Below are positions 35,014 through 41,919 of a stretch of DNA of 64,000 bases, piece after piece. How positions within the stretch are numbered: the stretch's first letter is position 1; each line of letters opens with the position of its first letter. The notes beneath the pieces are model-generated. The model was not told the DNA's origin. It saw nothing but the letters and a program-made list of their open reading frames with translations, and searched no databases. Source of the stretch: Deinococcus sp. KNUC1210 (lineage in GTDB: Bacteria > Deinococcota > Deinococci > Deinococcales > Deinococcaceae); contig NZ_CP092193.1 in NCBI RefSeq assembly GCF_022344005.1, forward strand, positions 39,856 to 103,855, written 5' to 3'. The translations under genes and the position numbers were made by a program.

Positions 35014-35037
35014 TAAAAAAACCGCCCGGAGGCGGCT
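35014..35037 (-). terminator. Terminator just upstream of the tape measure gene
   Basis: CCGCC-TCCG-GGCGG stem followed by seven T in minus orientation, ending about 20 bases before the start codon at 34994. GGAGGGAGG lies between. It would limit tape-measure transcription unless antiterminated. Confidence 0.65.
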
Positions 35038-35057
35038 TGATGTCAGGTGATGAGGTG

Positions 35058-35396
35058 TCAGAACGCGTGATCGATGCCCGCAAGGGTCAGCCCGAACGAC
35101 AGCAGCGTCAAGAGGTCTCTACGGAGCACCACTTCGGGCATGTCCTCGGTGGCGGGCAGGCGTTCCGTCTCCTGCCAAATGGGGTAGAGCGGCGGCAACT
35201 CGGGCATGATGCCCCGCGCGATGCCGTTGGCGGCGTACACCGTGCCGTCAGCTGTCTCGAAGGTCAGCGCCACACTGAAGGGTGCGGTTTGTCCGAACAC
35301 GTGGGCGTGCAGGGTGCCTGCGGGCACGGTCAGCGGCCACGCATCCCCAAACTGCTCCTGGGTGACGTGGCTGCCGATGATGCGGGCTGGTTGCAT
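35058..35396 (-). CDS. Small phage protein before the tape measure
   Basis: 112 residues from MQPARIIGSHVTQEQFGD (the frame extends further up, but that part overlaps the chaperone remnant). Beta-rich middle (FSVALTFETADGTVYAANGI) and a helical end. No family recognised. Position between chaperone-like sequence and tape measure. Confidence 0.55.
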   Translation of the reverse strand: MQPARIIGSHVTQEQFGDAWPLTVPAGTLHAHVFGQTAPFSVALTFETADGTVYAANGIARGIMPELPPLYPIWQETERLPATEDMPEVVLRRDLLTLLSFGLTLAGIDHAF

Positions 35397-35400
35397 ATCT

Positions 35401-35544
35401 CTATTCCCTTTCCTTTTCTGCTCGTAGATCCCAGGACTCACGGAAGCTCTCGCGGCCTTGGGCGAAGGTCCAGAGCGCCACCTGGAAGGCGATGTCGCAC
35501 AGCGGCTGATCGCGCAGGTTAGGGTGACTTCCAGAGTGGGTGGT
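35401..35544 (-). pseudogene. Duplicate C-terminal fragment of the tail-assembly chaperone
   Basis: In minus orientation the frame reads LRDQPLCDIAFQVALWTFAQ, then GRESFRESWDLRAEKERE and a TAG. The stretch LxDQPLCDIAFQVALWTFAQ is also present in the chaperone T part at 38124-38315. At DNA level about 62 bases (35456-35517 and 38182-38243) differ at only two positions, with weaker similarity for another 20. No start codon precedes it; an in-frame TGA lies at 35545-35547. It is a partial duplicate or the relic of a recombination event. Confidence 0.7.
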
Positions 35545-35560
35545 TCATACTTTCCTCCAA
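35538..35560. repeat. Direct repeat copy 1, GGTGGTTCATACTTTCCTCC
   Basis: About 22 bases nearly identical to 36079-36101 (one base longer T run). In minus orientation both give a GGAGGAA Shine-Dalgarno followed by ATGAACCACCC. Confidence 0.6.
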
Positions 35561-35620
35561 AGCAAAAGGCTCACCTGAATGGGGCGAGCCCTCTCATTTG
35601 AACAAAAGGAAGCTACCGAA

Positions 35621-35957
35621 ATGATCCCCAGCCAAGCTATCCTCCGTCAGCAACAACATGTTGAACTCTCCCAGGCCGTCCAGATGTTCTACGGCCCAGC
35701 AGCAACTGCAATTTCTGTTAAGGTCGTTTCCGACCCCTTTCGTTCAGGTGCGTACACCAGTGACGTCTTCACAGTTCAGGACAGCGGACAGCTTGGGAAA
35801 CACGCTCGACGTCCTCCCCTGGGTGGCACTGGAGTTCAATGACCGTAGCGCTGGCACCCTGATGCCGCCGCAGTTGCATCAGGCCCTCTCCAGTTGGATG
35901 CGAGATCAGCACGCAACCCGTTCTTTCGTGTTGACGCTCCTTCCAGCGCCAATCTAA
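35621..35957 (+). pseudogene. Frame-broken small gene on the plus strand
   Basis: From the ATG at 35621 (AAGGAAG upstream) the protein reads MIPSQAILRQQQHVELSQAV and stays convincing to about DVFTVQDSG near 35790. The frame then becomes Arg/Pro-rich and stops at 35842. One base over, protein-like text continues (LGNTLDVLPWVALEFNDRSA, LHQALSSWMRDQHATRSF) to a stop at 35957. So a gene of about 110 residues appears frameshifted near 35790-35800. No family recognised. Confidence 0.45.
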
Positions 35958-35976
35958 GGACGTAGTCTCTACATGA

Positions 35977-36090
35977 TCAATGACCATGTGACGGAAAAGA
36001 CCGCTGAGAGGCTCTGTAGTGCTGAACAGCCACGCCCATCTTGCCTCTAGAGCAGCAGCCCCCAGCGTGTACCGGTTCGGGGTGGTTCAT
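35977..36090 (-). CDS. Possible 37-residue peptide after a conserved leader
   Basis: Minus-strand frame MNHPEPVHAGGCCSRGKM following a strong GGAGGAA site in the repeated leader 36079-36101. The first copy of the leader leads only to a 9-codon frame, so the signal may belong to the repeat rather than a real gene. Low confidence. Confidence 0.2.
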   Translation of the reverse strand: MNHPEPVHAGGCCSRGKMGVAVQHYRASQRSFPSHGH

Positions 36091-36101
36091 ACTTCCTCCA
36101 A
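36079..36101. repeat. Direct repeat copy 2
   Basis: Matches 35538-35560. The copies flank the frame-broken gene at 35621-35957. Confidence 0.6.
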
Positions 36102-36123
36102 TGGACAAGCTCCACCTTTGCCG

Positions 36124-36339
36124 GTGAGGGTTTTTCGTTTCGTTTACGCGTGCTGCGTAGGCTGGAGATACATGCATACCTTGGTGTTCCTTGGAACTGG
36201 CGGGCTGCTGTCAGGGGCCGCGCTGGCGGTTCTGGCGCATCAGCATCACCCACTTGGGGCGGCTGCGAATGCGCCTTCCCTGCGGCTGTTCGTGGTGATT
36301 GCCGGGGCGATCCTGCTGCTGCTGGGGTTGTTCAACTGA
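36124..36339 (+). CDS. Small two-helix membrane protein, paralogue A
   Basis: 71 residues if started at the GTG at 36124 (MRVFRFVYACCVGWRYMH), or 55 from the ATG at 36172. Two hydrophobic helices (LVFLGTGGLLSGAALAVLA and LFVVIAGAILLLLGLF) around a short polar loop. The pattern RFVxxxCVGxxxMH upstream of the ATG is shared with the next gene, which supports the longer form. It lies on the plus strand inside a minus-strand phage operon. Confidence 0.5.
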   Translation: MRVFRFVYACCVGWRYMHTLVFLGTGGLLSGAALAVLAHQHHPLGAAANAPSLRLFVVIAGAILLLLGLFN

Positions 36340-36359
36340 CACGCGTTTGACGCTGATGG

Positions 36360-36575
36360 GTGTTGCGTTTTGTTCACGTCCTATGCGTAGGCTTGCAGCG
36401 TATGCACCTCATGGCGATGCTGGGGGCCGCTTGTATCGTCGGCGGCTTCACCCTGGCATTGTTGTCGCCCACTGAACAAAGGTTGATACGATCTGAAAAC
36501 CGGCTCTGGATTCCGACATGGCTGCTGATGTGTCTCTTTGGAAGCATCTTGGTGCTGATGGACTGGCTGAACTGA
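36360..36575 (+). CDS. Small two-helix membrane protein, paralogue B
   Basis: 71 residues from GTG at 36360 (MLRFVHVLCVGLQRMHLM) or 57 from the ATG at 36402. Helices MLGAACIVGGFTLALL and WLLMCLFGSILVLMDWL. Resembles its left neighbour in length, topology and leader, so the two look like a tandem duplication. A terminator follows at 36601-36635. Confidence 0.5.
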   Translation: MLRFVHVLCVGLQRMHLMAMLGAACIVGGFTLALLSPTEQRLIRSENRLWIPTWLLMCLFGSILVLMDWLN

Positions 36576-36600
36576 GTGCACTTCATCGTTCCTCCAAGTC

Positions 36601-36635
36601 AAAAGCCCCAACCTTAAACGGATTGGGGCTTTTTT
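36601..36635 (+). terminator. Terminator after the tandem membrane genes
   Basis: AAAAGCCCCAA / TTGGGGCTTTT perfect 11-bp stem, 11-base loop, ending in six T on the plus strand. Preceded by the recurring CCTCCAAG box. Confidence 0.8.
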
Positions 36636-36673
36636 GAGGTGTCCATTCATGTGCCAGCCGATAAGATTGCGGG

Positions 36674-36925
36674 ATGAGTCAGATGGTCAAAGCGGTACAG
36701 CGCAATGCTCGTCATTCATCTCAGCCTTCGCAGCTTCAACTTGATGACAAGAGCTGGGCGCAGGTGGGGGATCTGGTGGGCCTCGATATCGACTCATCAG
36801 ATGGCGAAATCTGGCGCGTGACGAATATTGTTTCTGTGCCGTTCAAGATCGCCACACGACAATGGAGTGGGATGATCGTCGATGCGGAGTTCGTGCGGAT
36901 GGCCGATCCTATGTACCTGAACTGA
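36674..36925 (+). CDS. Hypothetical 83-residue protein
   Basis: Starts MSQMVKAVQRNARHSSQP; the body (VGDLVGLDIDSSDGEIWRVT and IATRQWSGMIVDAEFVRM) looks like a small beta-barrel (SH3- or KOW-like). No Shine-Dalgarno; TAAGAT 8 bases before the ATG suggests a leaderless transcript. Plus strand, in the cargo block. Confidence 0.5.
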   Translation: MSQMVKAVQRNARHSSQPSQLQLDDKSWAQVGDLVGLDIDSSDGEIWRVTNIVSVPFKIATRQWSGMIVDAEFVRMADPMYLN

Positions 36926-36947
36926 GATTCAAACCGCCTCCAAGGCA

Positions 36948-36972
36948 AAACCCCCGGCTTGCGCTGGGGGCT
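36948..36972 (-). terminator. Terminator after the 144-residue gene
   Basis: Stem CCCCCAGC / GCCGGGGG (one mismatch) with four T in minus orientation, 20 bases past the stop at 36993. Also between convergent genes. Confidence 0.65.
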
Positions 36973-36992
36973 TGTGTTTGTGCTGGTGTGCC

Positions 36993-37427
36993 TTACTTGT
37001 TGGCTTTGCTCTTCTTCGTGGTGGCCGTTCTGCCTTTGCCGAGTGCTTGGCCTTTGCTCTGGCTGGCTTGCATTCTGGCTCGCGTCTGGGCAGCCAGCGC
37101 CTTGAAGTCCACCAGTCCAGCGTCGATATTCTCGGCGCTCACTCTGATCTTCCCGCTCCGGGTGCTGCTGAGGTCTTTATTTGCCTCTTGGAACCACGCT
37201 TCAAACTCCGGCGTTCCGTCGATGATCATGTCCCGCACGGTGCGGCTGTACGTCTCGGTGCTGCCGCGTTTACTGAACTGCTTGGGCAGTTCGAAACGGT
37301 GACCAGGAAGATCAGCAGCGTCGATCTCACCTTCCCGTACAGCCTCCCGCAGCTTCTTGACAAAGCTGTCGCTGCGCTGACTATTACCCAGCTTCTTGAT
37401 TTGATCGCTCAACGTAATATAGGGCAT
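36993..37427 (-). CDS. Hypothetical basic protein, phage cargo
   Basis: 144 residues starting MPYITLSDQIKKLGNSQR after AAGGAGAAC. Helical, with a strongly basic, Lys/Ser/Thr-rich tail (GKGRTATTKKSKANK) suggestive of nucleic-acid binding. A hairpin (37436-37451) includes part of the Shine-Dalgarno. The region upstream is AT-richer, with a candidate promoter (TTGCGC, 18-bp spacer, TAGATT on the minus strand). No family recognised. Confidence 0.55.
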   Translation of the reverse strand: MPYITLSDQIKKLGNSQRSDSFVKKLREAVREGEIDAADLPGHRFELPKQFSKRGSTETYSRTVRDMIIDGTPEFEAWFQEANKDLSSTRSGKIRVSAENIDAGLVDFKALAAQTRARMQASQSKGQALGKGRTATTKKSKANK

Positions 37428-37435
37428 CTGTTCTC

Positions 37436-37451
37436 CTTGGTAGACACCAAG
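37436..37451 (-). promoter_or_regulatory. Hairpin overlapping a ribosome-binding site
   Basis: CTTGGT-GTCT-ACCAAG in minus orientation, with the final AAG forming part of AAGGAG ahead of the ATG at 37427. Folding would partly hide the Shine-Dalgarno sequence. Confidence 0.4.
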
Positions 37452-37560
37452 AATCTACGTCATTTTTCTGAGAAAGCGCAAGTTTTTAAACACTCTTACC
37501 GATGTTTTCGAACGAGTGCAGCACGACAGTCTCACTATAAAAGGGAGTTGGTTTGAATCT

Positions 37561-38028
37561 CTAGCTACCCAGCATTTCTGCTGTCCAGGGACAGCCTGAA
37601 CCTTCTATCGTCAACACCCGAAGCGAATATGCCCCAGTCGGTACATTTTGCAGAGTTCTTTTGAGCTCTCCCTTCCCCTTTTGGCTGCCGATAAGGACCT
37701 GGGATGTTGACGCGTCTGTCGCCTTCAACAGTACCTGAAAGGAGCAATTCTCGCTGCTTTTGAAAGAAATCCCATACGCTCCACCTACGAGCCGGAACGG
37801 CACACTTTGCTGCTGCCCTGTCCCCTGCACGTTGATCTGGATTGGAAGAATGACCTGCGGCACCGTGGGGGATGGCTGAAAGCCGAGCACGTCAGCAGGC
37901 AGCCGCGACACGAAGAAGAGGATCACGCCAATCCCTGTTGCCAGAAGAAGAAATTGCAGCGTCTCCTCGAAGGCCTTCCGCCTGTTCATGCTCCAGAGCA
38001 TATCGTTTGGCGTTCGCCAAGACTTCAC
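37561..38028 (-). CDS. Membrane-anchored protein with extracytoplasmic beta domain
   Basis: 155 residues from GTG at 38028 (GGGAG 6 bases upstream). An N-terminal anchor (LQFLLLATGIGVILFFVSRL, residues about 23-42) is followed by an exported beta-sandwich-like domain (VPFRLVGGAYGISFKSSENC, TGAYSLRVLTIEGSGC) with two cysteines positioned for a disulfide. Lower GC than the structural genes. Probably lysogen-expressed cargo. Confidence 0.55.
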   Translation of the reverse strand: MKSWRTPNDMLWSMNRRKAFEETLQFLLLATGIGVILFFVSRLPADVLGFQPSPTVPQVILPIQINVQGTGQQQSVPFRLVGGAYGISFKSSENCSFQVLLKATDASTSQVLIGSQKGKGELKRTLQNVPTGAYSLRVLTIEGSGCPWTAEMLGS

Positions 38029-38123
38029 TGTCAGCTCCCAAGAGCTCTCTCTTTCAGTGTGCTCGGCAGCTCAGACAACCACGGCCTCCATCCAAGGCAA
38101 CAATCGCCTCGGGCGGCAGTGAG

Positions 38124-38315
38124 CTAGCGTTGCTGGTGGTCACGCTGCATGGTGTCGTAGGCGTCGCGGAAACTTTCGCGCCCTTGGGCGAAGGTCCAGA
38201 GCGCCACCTGGAAGGCGATGTCACACAGCGGCTGATCGAGCAGTTCGGCCAGACTGCCGAAGCGTTGTTTCGTGACGCCGTACCAGAGCATGCCTTCGCG
38301 CAGGTGGCGCTCAAG
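38124..38315 (-). CDS. Tail-assembly chaperone, frameshifted T extension
   Basis: Protein-like text in the frame one base over from the upstream gene: LFLERHLREGMLWYGVTKQR, then FGSLAELLDQPLCDIAFQVA and an end at YDTMQRDHQQR. It has no good start of its own (an internal ATG at 38291 has only a weak site), and the upstream gene ends at CCT TGA exactly where this frame becomes sensible. This is the G/GT arrangement of long-tailed phages, where a fraction of ribosomes shift to make a fusion that chaperones the tape measure. Confidence 0.65.
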   Translation of the reverse strand, partial: LERHLREGMLWYGVTKQRFGSLAELLDQPLCDIAFQVALWTFAQGRESFRDAYDTMQRDHQQR

Positions 38316-38811
38316 GAAGAGGGTCGCGGGTGACCACCTCGCGCCCGAAGTTCCAGATCGCGTCGTACAGAACATCCTCGAACAGTCCCAAGTCGTCGGC
38401 GACTTCACGGTAACTGGGATCGCGCATCCCTTCACGCAGAACGGCTCGCCGCCGAACCTTCAGCAGCGCCAGCATATGCGCCGTGTAGGTCTCGCTCGGC
38501 TCCATCTTGTCGTCGAACGGTTGACCCTCACCAGACTTGGCCTTCATCGCCTTCGCTTTGCGCTGTTCTTCGATGCCCTGCGCGGCGTACCAATTGGAGA
38601 ACTGCACATATTGATCGTCGCCTAACAGGGCCTGCATGGCCTGTACGCCGATCTGATTCCCGTTGACCCGGGCAATTCTGAAGCTCACCGCGCCCTCGTC
38701 TCCCTGTTGGCAGGCTTCGGCCACGATGCTGCCGTCTTCCAATTGAACCTCGCGCAGATACACGAACTTGTTGTTCCGCGCCCGGAGCAGCGCAGCGGTG
38801 GTGGTTGCCAT
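38311..38811 (-). CDS. Tail-assembly chaperone, G part
   Basis: 166 residues from MATTTAALLRARNNKF (GAAGGTGA upstream). A beta-rich start (NNKFVYLREVQLEDGSIVAE) and a helical second half (DLGLFEDVLYDAIWNFGREV) fit gpG-type chaperones. It lies between major tail protein and tape measure and is followed by the T frame. The stop context CCT TGA suggests a +1 shift, as reported for the CCC UGA site of Listeria phage PSA. Confidence 0.7.
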   Translation of the reverse strand: MATTTAALLRARNNKFVYLREVQLEDGSIVAEACQQGDEGAVSFRIARVNGNQIGVQAMQALLGDDQYVQFSNWYAAQGIEEQRKAKAMKAKSGEGQPFDDKMEPSETYTAHMLALLKVRRRAVLREGMRDPSYREVADDLGLFEDVLYDAIWNFGREVVTRDPLP

Positions 38812-38924
38812 GAATGAGTCACCTTCAGTGTGGTGGATGCGGCCCGCACGGCGCATCCAGGAGACCGTTCCTCGCCGCCGGGTTCAGCGGGCCGAGCGGG
38901 AAACGGGTGCGGGCGGAAGGCCGA

Positions 38925-39866
38925 TCAGACAGCGATGGTGAATGGTGCAGCACCAGGCGTGGCGCTGCGGGCGCGGAAGGTCGCGTCGGTGACCACCCGG
39001 CCAGGCCCGATGGGGGGCGCGAACGCCGTGACCTGGGCGTTCATGGTGATGGCCTTGCCGTTGAGGGTGTACACCACTGCCAGGAAGCCTTTGCCCCGGC
39101 TCGCTTCCAGAATGACGTTCTGGTTGCCGTTGAACTTCGTGCTCAGCTCCATCGAGATTGGGTTGGTACTGGGCGCAAAGCCGGGAATCGTCAGCCCCAC
39201 AGCGGGCAGCGGATCGACCGGGTTCATGAACTTGATGGTCACGTCACCGTCGGGAATCACCGCCGTGCCGCCGATGGTGATCACCCCGCTGCCGTTGAAC
39301 AGGCCCTGTCCGTAAGCAGGTACCACGGGCGTGACGGGCGTGACGCCGGGGTCGGTATCCCCGATCTTGACGAACGTTCCGGTGCAGGCCTGCGCGGTTG
39401 CCGTGTACGTGGCGTTCTTCGTGCGGTCGCTCGGAATCGTGATGGTCAGGTCATACAGCTGCGCGTCCAAGAACTGCAACAGACCCTGAGTCGGCACGAA
39501 CCACTGCCCACAAATCGCTGGAAGTGGCAGGTACGGAGCCCACTGGGTCGCACTGCTGGGCGTGATGGTGCCCGTGACCGCCGCCCCGAAGATCGCCTGC
39601 ATCAGGAAGCCGTATTCCGCTGGAGCCAGTTCACCGCTCCAGGTCATCTTGATGTCGTACCCGGCCGCCAGGGCGGGCGCTTCAAAGCGGCTGAGGGCAA
39701 AGAAGTCGTCCATGCGCTCCAGGTAGTCCGGTTTGACGCCCGAGCCGCCGGATTCGCGCAGGAAGGTGGTGGGCGGGACGAAGGTATTCGGCGCGGTCTG
39801 GAGGGCCAGGGCCAGCCAGCCGAAGCGCCCGTCATTGACCGGCGCGGTGTTGGGAGTGAAGGTCAT
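38925..39866 (-). CDS. Major tail protein
   Basis: 313 residues starting MTFTPNTAPVNDGRFGWL. Beta-rich with features of siphovirus tail tube subunits (YDIKMTWSGELAPAEYGFLM, LYDLTITIPSDRTKN). The second half may be an Ig-like or decorating domain (DGDVTIKFMNPVDPLPAVG). It is directly upstream (in gene order) of the chaperone pair, the usual place. No homologue name recalled. Confidence 0.75.
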   Translation of the reverse strand: MTFTPNTAPVNDGRFGWLALALQTAPNTFVPPTTFLRESGGSGVKPDYLERMDDFFALSRFEAPALAAGYDIKMTWSGELAPAEYGFLMQAIFGAAVTGTITPSSATQWAPYLPLPAICGQWFVPTQGLLQFLDAQLYDLTITIPSDRTKNATYTATAQACTGTFVKIGDTDPGVTPVTPVVPAYGQGLFNGSGVITIGGTAVIPDGDVTIKFMNPVDPLPAVGLTIPGFAPSTNPISMELSTKFNGNQNVILEASRGKGFLAVVYTLNGKAITMNAQVTAFAPPIGPGRVVTDATFRARSATPGAAPFTIAV

Positions 39867-40318
39867 GCGTGCTCCTCGGGGTCAGCAGGCGCGGCGGAAG
39901 CGGCCTGGTCAGGGGTCGGGGCGGCGGGGCCAGTGGGGTCGGCAGGCAGCAGGGCCGCTGTCGGCGCGGGGGGCGGCGTGATGGCCTGAGTGATCACTGC
40001 TGCCGCCTCGACGATGGGGGTCATGCTGGTGGCCATCGCCGCGAGGTCCTCCGGTGTGGCTGGGGCATCCTCCACCGAGGCGTCCACGCGCTCGAAGTAG
40101 CCGGTCTTCTCCAGCACCTCGGCGGTGGCTTCGTCGGGGGCGTCCACGATCTGGCCTTCGTGGGTCAGGTTGACCAGCGGGCGACCGTGTACGTTCAGCA
40201 CGCCGAGGGCGGTCTTGGTGTAGCGCCACTGGCTGTGGACGGGCGCGGCCACCACGACGGGTTCCTGCACCTGTTCGGACACTTGCGTGACTTCGGGCAC
40301 TTGCGGTTCTTCAGACAT
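39863..40318 (-). CDS. Hypothetical head-tail region protein
   Basis: 151 residues starting MSEEPQVPEVTQVSEQVQ. A compact middle (WRYTKTALGVLNVHGRPL, VLEKTGYFERVD) lies between acidic and Pro/Ala-rich tails. Similar short proteins with a central strand-rich core often sit before the major tail protein. It overlaps that gene by 4 bases. Confidence 0.55.
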   Translation of the reverse strand: MSEEPQVPEVTQVSEQVQEPVVVAAPVHSQWRYTKTALGVLNVHGRPLVNLTHEGQIVDAPDEATAEVLEKTGYFERVDASVEDAPATPEDLAAMATSMTPIVEAAAVITQAITPPPAPTAALLPADPTGPAAPTPDQAASAAPADPEEHA

Positions 40319-40766
40319 AGGTCACTCCTGTTTCGAGGTCGAGCGTCAGATCCCAGTCGGCGAACATGCTCATGACGGGCGGCTGTCCGGTCTTTTCTGG
40401 GAATTCATTGAGCTTGAAGTCGATGGCAAATCCCCCGAAGGCCACCACACCCGATGTTTGGTACGCCGGAATCAGCCGGAAACCCTCCAGTGCCGCGTTC
40501 AGGGCGGCTTCATCGGGCATCAGGTCGCCGGGATTCTTGGCGGGGTCGTAGTGCACGGCGACGTAGCCGCTGTAGGTGCGCCGCACCACCAGGCCTGCTG
40601 CGCCCATGCCGCCCCCTTGTGCAGTTACGACGCCGCTGACGGCGAACTCGGACGCGCCCGGCTGGATCTGGGCGGCGAGCAGCGGGTGTGGCGTGAGCTT
40701 GGGCAGATTGGCACGGTCGCGTAGGTGCTGGAACAGCGCCTTGACGATGTCTCTTCCGTCTTTCAG
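40311..40766 (-). CDS. Tail terminator/completion-like protein
   Basis: 151 residues starting at a rare CTG at 40766 (KDGRDIVKALFQHLRDRA) with GGAGG 7 bases upstream; the CTG overlaps the upstream TGA. No ATG, GTG or TTG in frame fits better, and the longer upstream frame is a shadow. Helix-then-strand layout (FAVSGVVTAQGGGMGAAGLV, MFADWDLTLDLETGVTYV) and position match tail terminators. Start and function are both moderately uncertain. Confidence 0.55.
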   Translation of the reverse strand: MKDGRDIVKALFQHLRDRANLPKLTPHPLLAAQIQPGASEFAVSGVVTAQGGGMGAAGLVVRRTYSGYVAVHYDPAKNPGDLMPDEAALNAALEGFRLIPAYQTSGVVAFGGFAIDFKLNEFPEKTGQPPVMSMFADWDLTLDLETGVTYV

Positions 40767-41218
40767 TGCAGGGCCTCCAGAAGATGGATTTGCAGTGCTG
40801 CCAGGGCTTCGTCGGCGCTGTCGCGCACAGCATGCTTGGCCTTCAGCGTCACCTTCCGCACGCGCACCCAGTTGCCAGTGCGTTCGTCGGTGTCGCCGGG
40901 ATTGAACAGCCGGAAGGTCAGCCAGTTCCCAGCTTTGGCTTCGATGTCCGCGCCAAATTCGTTGGCACGAACGCCAGGGCCGCTCACACTGAGCACGCCG
41001 CCCGTCGCGGTGACCTCTGCGTGGATGCTCCTGCGGCTCGCCCCGCTGCGGCTGGTGTAGTACCGCTCGCTCGGGCCGTCCTCGAACTTCTCTTTCAGCC
41101 GCGCCTCGGCATCCTCGGCCCACAGGGTGTTGAGGCGGTTGCTGACCAACTGGGGGTTCAGACGGTCGATGCTGGCCAGCATGGCGTCAATGCTGCCTTC
41201 TGCCTGGAGATCCATCAC
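40763..41218 (-). CDS. HK97 gp10-like head-tail protein
   Basis: 151 residues starting MMDLQAEGSIDAMLASID. Helical start followed by a beta region (SRRSIHAEVTATGGVLSVSG, FGADIEAKAGNWLTFRLF) resembling HK97 gp10 / phage minor tail protein. Between connector and terminator genes, with 4-base overlaps on both sides. Confidence 0.6.
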   Translation of the reverse strand: MMDLQAEGSIDAMLASIDRLNPQLVSNRLNTLWAEDAEARLKEKFEDGPSERYYTSRSGASRRSIHAEVTATGGVLSVSGPGVRANEFGADIEAKAGNWLTFRLFNPGDTDERTGNWVRVRKVTLKAKHAVRDSADEALAALQIHLLEALH

Positions 41219-41919
41219 GGCGTGTGCCAGTAGTCGTCGTTCCCAGGCGGCGGCTCGGTCGTGCCAGCAGGCGGCGGTGTGGGATCCGGCTGCGGCAGTG
41301 GCTGACTATCGTCGCCATGCCAGGACAGGCCCACCGTGTCGCCCAGCAGGTCATGCTGAATCGGCGGCACCACCGTGAAGGTGTCGCCGCTGTCGAGCTT
41401 GAGCACGTCCCCGCCGTGCAGGCGAACACCCGGCTGCACGAAGGCCATGTGGCTGGCCTCGGGGCTGCCCTGCACGTCCTGGAGTCCCGCGTTGACGGTA
41501 AACGGCAATGCGCCCTTGGCGATGATGCGAACCTTCAAGCTGGGGCCGCTGTTGTGCGTGGCGCGGTCGTTGTAGAACACGTCCTGATCCACCACCGGAA
41601 CGGTCAGGGCGACGTTGAGCATGCCCTCGTTGACGGTCTCCCCTACTGGGACGTAGGTCGCGCCGTCCACCACGAAGCTGAAGCCCCCGCGAGGCGGGAA
41701 CCCGGCCACGTAGTTCAGGTAGGCGTTGTGGGTGGCAGCGCGGTCAATCAGCCCGACCCGCTGCCGCTGCGGTTTGAGTACGTCCAGCAGCACCTTCGTG
41801 CTGGACACCCCGTCCACGCCGGACACGTCCGCGTCCTGCCCCAGCGCTTCGATCACGTCCGGAATGACCTCCAGCAGCTCGGCGGTCAGCCCGCCCCGAC
41901 TGATGCCCAGCGAGGTCAC
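41215..41919 (-). CDS. Head-tail connector region protein
   Basis: 234 residues from a GTG at 41919 overlapping the previous TGA (GTGA). Text starts VTSLGISRGGLTAELLEV. Beta-rich centre (FSFVVDGATYVPVGETVNEG, LHGGDVLKLDSGDTFTVV) and a proline-rich tail. No family recognised; position suggests a connector or neck protein. Confidence 0.55.
   Translation of the reverse strand: MTSLGISRGGLTAELLEVIPDVIEALGQDADVSGVDGVSSTKVLLDVLKPQRQRVGLIDRAATHNAYLNYVAGFPPRGGFSFVVDGATYVPVGETVNEGMLNVALTVPVVDQDVFYNDRATHNSGPSLKVRIIAKGALPFTVNAGLQDVQGSPEASHMAFVQPGVRLHGGDVLKLDSGDTFTVVPPIQHDLLGDTVGLSWHGDDSQPLPQPDPTPPPAGTTEPPPGNDDYWHTP

Noticed and set aside
30945..35522. Two plus-strand frames over 700 codons opposite the tape measure
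   Set aside because: Antisense shadows caused by the third-position GC bias; no domains or start signals.
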